Shown: positions 59,430 to 64,000 of the stretch, in pieces
Layout of the letters: each line of letters opens with the position of its first letter
Position numbering within the stretch: the stretch's first letter is position 1
Assembly: GCF_023823685.1 (NCBI RefSeq)
Contig: NZ_JAMXBF010000014.1
Coordinates: forward strand, 124,001-188,000
Direction: 5' to 3'
Source: Pseudomonas subflava
GTDB lineage: Bacteria > Pseudomonadota > Gammaproteobacteria > Pseudomonadales > Pseudomonadaceae
DNA length: 64,000 nt
The notes under the pieces: model-generated
What the model saw: only the letters and a program-made list of their open reading frames with translations
What the model was told of the DNA's origin: nothing
The model's database searches: none
Position numbers and translations under genes: made by a program

Positions 59430-61388
59430 CTACGCGGTGAGCGCTTCCTCCAGCTCCACCAGTGCGGCACCTTCGCCGACCATATCGCCTTCGCCACAGT
59501 ACAGCGCCTTGACCGTGCCGGCCTGGGGCGCGCGGATGCTGTGCTCCATCTTCATGGCCTCCAGCACCACCAGGGCCTGGCCGGCTTCCACGGTCTGGCC
59601 GGCTTCGACCAGCACGCGGACGATACTGCCGTTCATCGGGGCTGTCAGCCCGCCGTGCTGGGCGTGGCTGGCTTCGGCCTCGGCGATCGGGTCGACGCGA
59701 CGTACCTCGTGCAAGCGGCCCTGCCATTCCAGATAGAGCGCATCGCCACGGCGGATCGCCCGGTGCGCGCGGCGCAGGCCGTCCTGCTCGAGCCACAGCT
59801 GTTCGCCGAGCAGGCGCGATTGCGCCGGGCCGCGCAGGTGCACGGTATGGCGTTGCTCGCCGCTGCGCAGATGCACATCGGTTTCCGCGCCCAGGCCGGA
59901 GCGCCAGCCGCTGCTGGTAGCCCAGGGCGAGTGATAGTCCTCGTGGCTACGGCGCGGCGCCTCGCTCTGCAGCCACGCCTCGGCGGACAGCTGCCAGAAC
60001 TCGGTCGGTAGCTCGGCCACGGCCGGCAGCAGTTGTTCCTGGTGCCGGGCGATAAAGCCGGTGTCCAGCTCCGCGTTGGCGAAGGCCGGATGGGCCAGCA
60101 CGCGGCGCAGGAAGGGCAGGTTGCTGGCGAAGCCGCCGACCACCGTTTCTTCGAGCATGGCCAGTAGGCGCTGGCGAGCCTGCTCGCGGTCCTCGCCCCA
60201 GGCGACCAGCTTGGCCAGCATGGGGTCGTAGAACGGCGATACGGTATCGCCCTCGGCCACGCCGCTGTCCACGCGGCGGCCTTCGCCGGCGGCCGGCTCG
60301 CGATACAGCTTCAGGTCACCGGACGCGGGCAGGAAGTCGTGGTCGGTGTCCTCGGCGTACAAGCGCACCTCGATGGCATGGCCCATCAGCGGCACCTGTT
60401 CCTGGGTGATCGGCAGCGCCTCGCCACGGGCCACGCGAATCTGCCAGGCCACCAGGTCGAGGCCGGTGATGGCCTCGGTGACCGGGTGCTCCACCTGCAG
60501 GCGGGTGTTCATTTCCATAAAGAAGAACTGGCCGCGAGCATCCAGCAGGAATTCCACGGTGCCGGCGCCGACATAGCCGATGGCCTGAGCGGCCTTGACT
60601 GCCGCTTCGCCCATGGCGCGGCGCAGTTCGGGCGTCAGGCCCGGGGCCGGAGCTTCCTCGACCACCTTCTGGTGACGGCGCTGGATCGAGCAGTCGCGTT
60701 CGTTGAGGTACAGGCAGTTGCCGTGGCTGTCGGCGAATACCTGGATCTCCACGTGGCGTGGCTGCAGCACGTATTTCTCCACCAGCATGCGCGAGTCGCC
60801 GAAGGCGGACTGGGCCTCGCGCTGGGCGGATTCCAGGGTCTCGGCCAGCTCGGCTTCGCGCTCGACTACCTTCATGCCCTTGCCACCGCCACCGGCGGCA
60901 GCCTTGAGCAGCACCGGGTAGCCGATGCGTTCGGCGGCGACGCGGAAGGTTTCCACGTCCTGGGCTTCGCCGTGGTAGCCAGGCACCAGCGGCACGCCGG
61001 CATCGTCCATCAGCGCCTTGGCCGCGGATTTGCTGCCCATGGCGTCGATGGCGGACGCGGGTGGGCCGAGGAACACCAGGCCGGCGGCCTCGATGGCGCG
61101 GGCGAAGCCGGCGTTCTCGGAGAGGAAGCCGTAGCCCGGGTGGATGGCCTGGGCACCGCTGGCCTTGGCCGCGGCGATGATCTTGTCGATCAGCAGGTAG
61201 CTGTCGGCCGGCTTGGCGCCGCCGAGGTTCACCGCCATATCGGCCTCGCGAACATGGCGGGCGTTGGCGTCGATGGCGCTGTGCACGGCCACCGTCTTCA
61301 GGCCCTGGGCCTTGGCGGTGCGCATCACTCGGCAGGCGATCTCGCCGCGGTTGGCGACCAGCAGGGTGTCGATGTGCTTGTGGCTCAT
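59430..61388 (-). CDS. liuD: methylcrotonyl-CoA carboxylase, biotin-containing alpha subunit
   Basis: Biotin carboxylase plus biotin carrier in one chain (652 residues): N-terminal DTLLVANRGEIACRVMRTA (ATP-grasp start), HPGYGFLSENAGFARA, AGGGGKGMKVV (P-loop-like), catalytic EMNTRLQVEHPVTE and, at the end, the biotinyl-lysine in EAMKMEH (~615). The beta subunit is LiuB. It carboxylates 3-methylcrotonyl-CoA in leucine and isovalerate breakdown. Its start overlaps the liuC stop (ATGA) by 4 bases. Confidence 0.96.
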   Translation of the reverse strand: MSHKHIDTLLVANRGEIACRVMRTAKAQGLKTVAVHSAIDANARHVREADMAVNLGGAKPADSYLLIDKIIAAAKASGAQAIHPGYGFLSENAGFARAIEAAGLVFLGPPASAIDAMGSKSAAKALMDDAGVPLVPGYHGEAQDVETFRVAAERIGYPVLLKAAAGGGGKGMKVVEREAELAETLESAQREAQSAFGDSRMLVEKYVLQPRHVEIQVFADSHGNCLYLNERDCSIQRRHQKVVEEAPAPGLTPELRRAMGEAAVKAAQAIGYVGAGTVEFLLDARGQFFFMEMNTRLQVEHPVTEAITGLDLVAWQIRVARGEALPITQEQVPLMGHAIEVRLYAEDTDHDFLPASGDLKLYREPAAGEGRRVDSGVAEGDTVSPFYDPMLAKLVAWGEDREQARQRLLAMLEETVVGGFASNLPFLRRVLAHPAFANAELDTGFIARHQEQLLPAVAELPTEFWQLSAEAWLQSEAPRRSHEDYHSPWATSSGWRSGLGAETDVHLRSGEQRHTVHLRGPAQSRLLGEQLWLEQDGLRRAHRAIRRGDALYLEWQGRLHEVRRVDPIAEAEASHAQHGGLTAPMNGSIVRVLVEAGQTVEAGQALVVLEAMKMEHSIRAPQAGTVKALYCGEGDMVGEGAALVELEEALTA

Positions 61389-62185
61389 GCTTGCGGCTCC
61401 TGCCAGGCGGGCGTGCGTTTTTCCAGGAAGGCATTGAGCCCCTCCTGGCCTTCCGGGCTGACGCGGATGCGGGCGATGGCGTTCTCGGTGTAGCGGCGCA
61501 GGGCCGGGTTGAGCACACCGCTGGCCACTTCGCGCAACAAGTCCTTGCTGGCCTGCATGGCCTGCGGGCTATTGAGCAGCAGATTGTTCACCCAGCCTTC
61601 GACCTGGGCGTCCAGTTCGGCGGCTGGGTAGGCCTCGGCCAGCAGGCCCAGCTCGCGGGCGCGGTTGCCGGAGAAACGTTCGGCGGTCAGCGCATAGCGG
61701 CGCGCGGCGCGCTCGCCGAGGGCCTGGACCACGAAGGGGCTGATCACCGCCGGCGCCAGGCCGATGCGCACCTCGGACAGGCTGAACAGCGCGTCGTCCG
61801 CGCCGATGGCCATATCGCAGCAGCTGACCAGGCCCACCGCACCGCCGAAGGCCGCGCCCTGAACCACGGCCAGGGTTGGAATCTTCAGGCCATTGAGGTT
61901 GTACATCAGCTCGGCCAGCTCGCGGGCATCATTCAGGTTGGCGTTGTAGTCGAGCTTGGCCGAGGCCTGCATCCAGGCCAGGTCGGCGCCGGCGGAGAAA
62001 TGCTTGCCACGGCCGCGCAGCAGCAGGAAGCGCAGGCTCTTGTCGGCGGCGATCGTGTCGATGGCGAGGATCAGCTCGCGGATCATCTCGGCGTTGAAGG
62101 CGTTGTTCTTTTCCGGGCGGTTCAGCCACAGGGTGGCGAAGCCGCGCGGGTCTTTTTCCAGCTGTACGGTAGTGAAGTCGGTCAT
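61385..62185 (-). CDS. liuC: methylglutaconyl-CoA hydratase
   Basis: A 266-residue crotonase-fold enzyme that hydrates 3-methylglutaconyl-CoA to HMG-CoA. Oxyanion motifs FSAGADLAWMQ (~66-76) and VVQGAAFGGAVGLVSCCDMAIG (~108-130) are present, then SEVRIGLAPAVISPFVV with the catalytic Glu. It lies between liuB (3 bases) and liuD, the usual order in the liu operon. Confidence 0.95.
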   Translation of the reverse strand: MTDFTTVQLEKDPRGFATLWLNRPEKNNAFNAEMIRELILAIDTIAADKSLRFLLLRGRGKHFSAGADLAWMQASAKLDYNANLNDARELAELMYNLNGLKIPTLAVVQGAAFGGAVGLVSCCDMAIGADDALFSLSEVRIGLAPAVISPFVVQALGERAARRYALTAERFSGNRARELGLLAEAYPAAELDAQVEGWVNNLLLNSPQAMQASKDLLREVASGVLNPALRRYTENAIARIRVSPEGQEGLNAFLEKRTPAWQEPQA

Positions 62186-62188
62186 GGC

Positions 62189-63796
<1,608 letters not shown>

Positions 63797-63808
63797 ATGT
63801 TGCTTCCT

Positions 63809-63863
63809 GTAGGGTGCGCCGTGCGCACCATGCGATGTTACTGGTGCGCACGGCGCACCCTAC
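63809..63863. repeat. complete palindrome of the GTAGGGTGCGC family between liuA and liuB
   Basis: GTAGGGTGCGCCGTGCGCACC, 14 bases, then GTGCGCACGGCGCACCCTAC; the arms equal those at 59364-59417. Confidence 0.85.
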
Positions 63864-63876
63864 GGTTGCCCGCGTG

Positions 63877-64000
63877 TTACTTGGTCTCGTTGTACAGCTC
63901 GCGGCCGATCAGCATGCGGCGGATCTCGCTGGTGCCGGCGCCGATCTCGTACAGCTTGGCGTCACGCAGCAGGCGGCCGGCCGGGTACTCGTTGGTGTAG
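63877..64000 (-). CDS. liuA: isovaleryl-CoA dehydrogenase, C-terminal end (gene runs off the window end)
   Basis: The last 40 codons read YTNEYPAGRLLRDAKLYEIG, AGTSEIRRMLIGREL and YNETK before a TAA at 63877, the usual end of acyl-CoA dehydrogenases: YPAGRLLRDAKLYEIGAGTSEIRR holds the adenine-contact region. Being the first gene of a liu operon followed by liuBCDE, it is isovaleryl-CoA dehydrogenase. The rest of the gene lies beyond the window. Confidence 0.93.
   Translation of the reverse strand, partial: YTNEYPAGRLLRDAKLYEIGAGTSEIRRMLIGRELYNETK

Overview
The window is high-GC chromosomal DNA of a gamma-proteobacterium. I read it as a Pseudomonas outside P. aeruginosa, probably of the alcaligenes/oleovorans/mendocina type. 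The basis is the set of recognisable gene blocks and their order: gpsA next to a hybrid sensor kinase and sixA; an assimilatory nitrate cluster ending in cobA; prmB-aroC-mtnB-mtnD-mtnC; a 3-hydroxybutyrate cluster run by a sigma-54 activator; and the liu leucine/isovalerate operon. Each block has a counterpart in P. aeruginosa that I know from memory, but here they sit side by side. I saw no rRNA, tRNA, CRISPR array, transposase, integrase or phage gene.

Layout. 1-4.3 kb: 5' end of a sensor kinase, then gpsA, a DUF4389 protein, sixA and an acyl-CoA ligase. 4.3-5.0 kb: two diverged copies of a ~290-bp non-coding repeat in inverted orientation. 5.0-13.5 kb (minus strand): nitrate assimilation, with a nitrate/nitrite transporter, a PP2C phosphatase-Ser/Thr kinase fusion, an FAD electron-transfer subunit, nitrate reductase and cobA. 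Two transcription starts each carry a sigma-54 promoter, two stem-loops with A1/G4 hexaloops and an overlapping terminator, which is the arrangement of an ANTAR (NasT/NasR) antitermination leader. 13.6-25.6 kb: small metabolic, transport and regulator genes (pyrF, SDR, BASS symporter, BenE, LysE, MarR with an aminotransferase, GST, glutaredoxin, folE, HxlR with a CMD-family protein). 25.6-27.3 kb: an AT-richer block of four small orphan reading frames, one frameshifted. 27.3-35.8 kb: Smr protein, isochorismatase-like protein, prmB, aroC, a transporter and the methionine-salvage genes mtnBDC. 36.0-41.5 kb: a membrane-anchored catalase-like protein with a di-haem cytochrome c, then a chemoreceptor with a small partner gene. 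41.7-48.1 kb: uppP, a CSD-DUF1294 protein, an ABC-F protein, a YqaA-like protein, ppiC and a PilT/PilU-family ATPase. 48.1-51.0 kb: a secreted PETase-like polyester hydrolase divergent from an AraC-family regulator, followed by an alpha/beta hydrolase. 51.2-58.4 kb: the 3-hydroxybutyrate/acetoacetate operon and its sigma-54 activator. 58.4-64 kb: liuE, liuD, liuC, liuB and the end of liuA.

How it works together. The nitrate cluster takes up nitrate, reduces it to nitrite with electrons passed through the FAD subunit, and makes precorrin-2 for sirohaem; the sirohaem nitrite reductase itself is not in the window. The liu enzymes turn isovaleryl-CoA into acetyl-CoA and acetoacetate. The neighbouring cluster imports and oxidises 3-hydroxybutyrate and activates acetoacetate, so both feed the same C4 ketone pool. 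The most notable single gene is the secreted hydrolase at 48117-49007, which keeps the catalytic triad, aromatic cleft residues and both disulfides of type II PET hydrolases.
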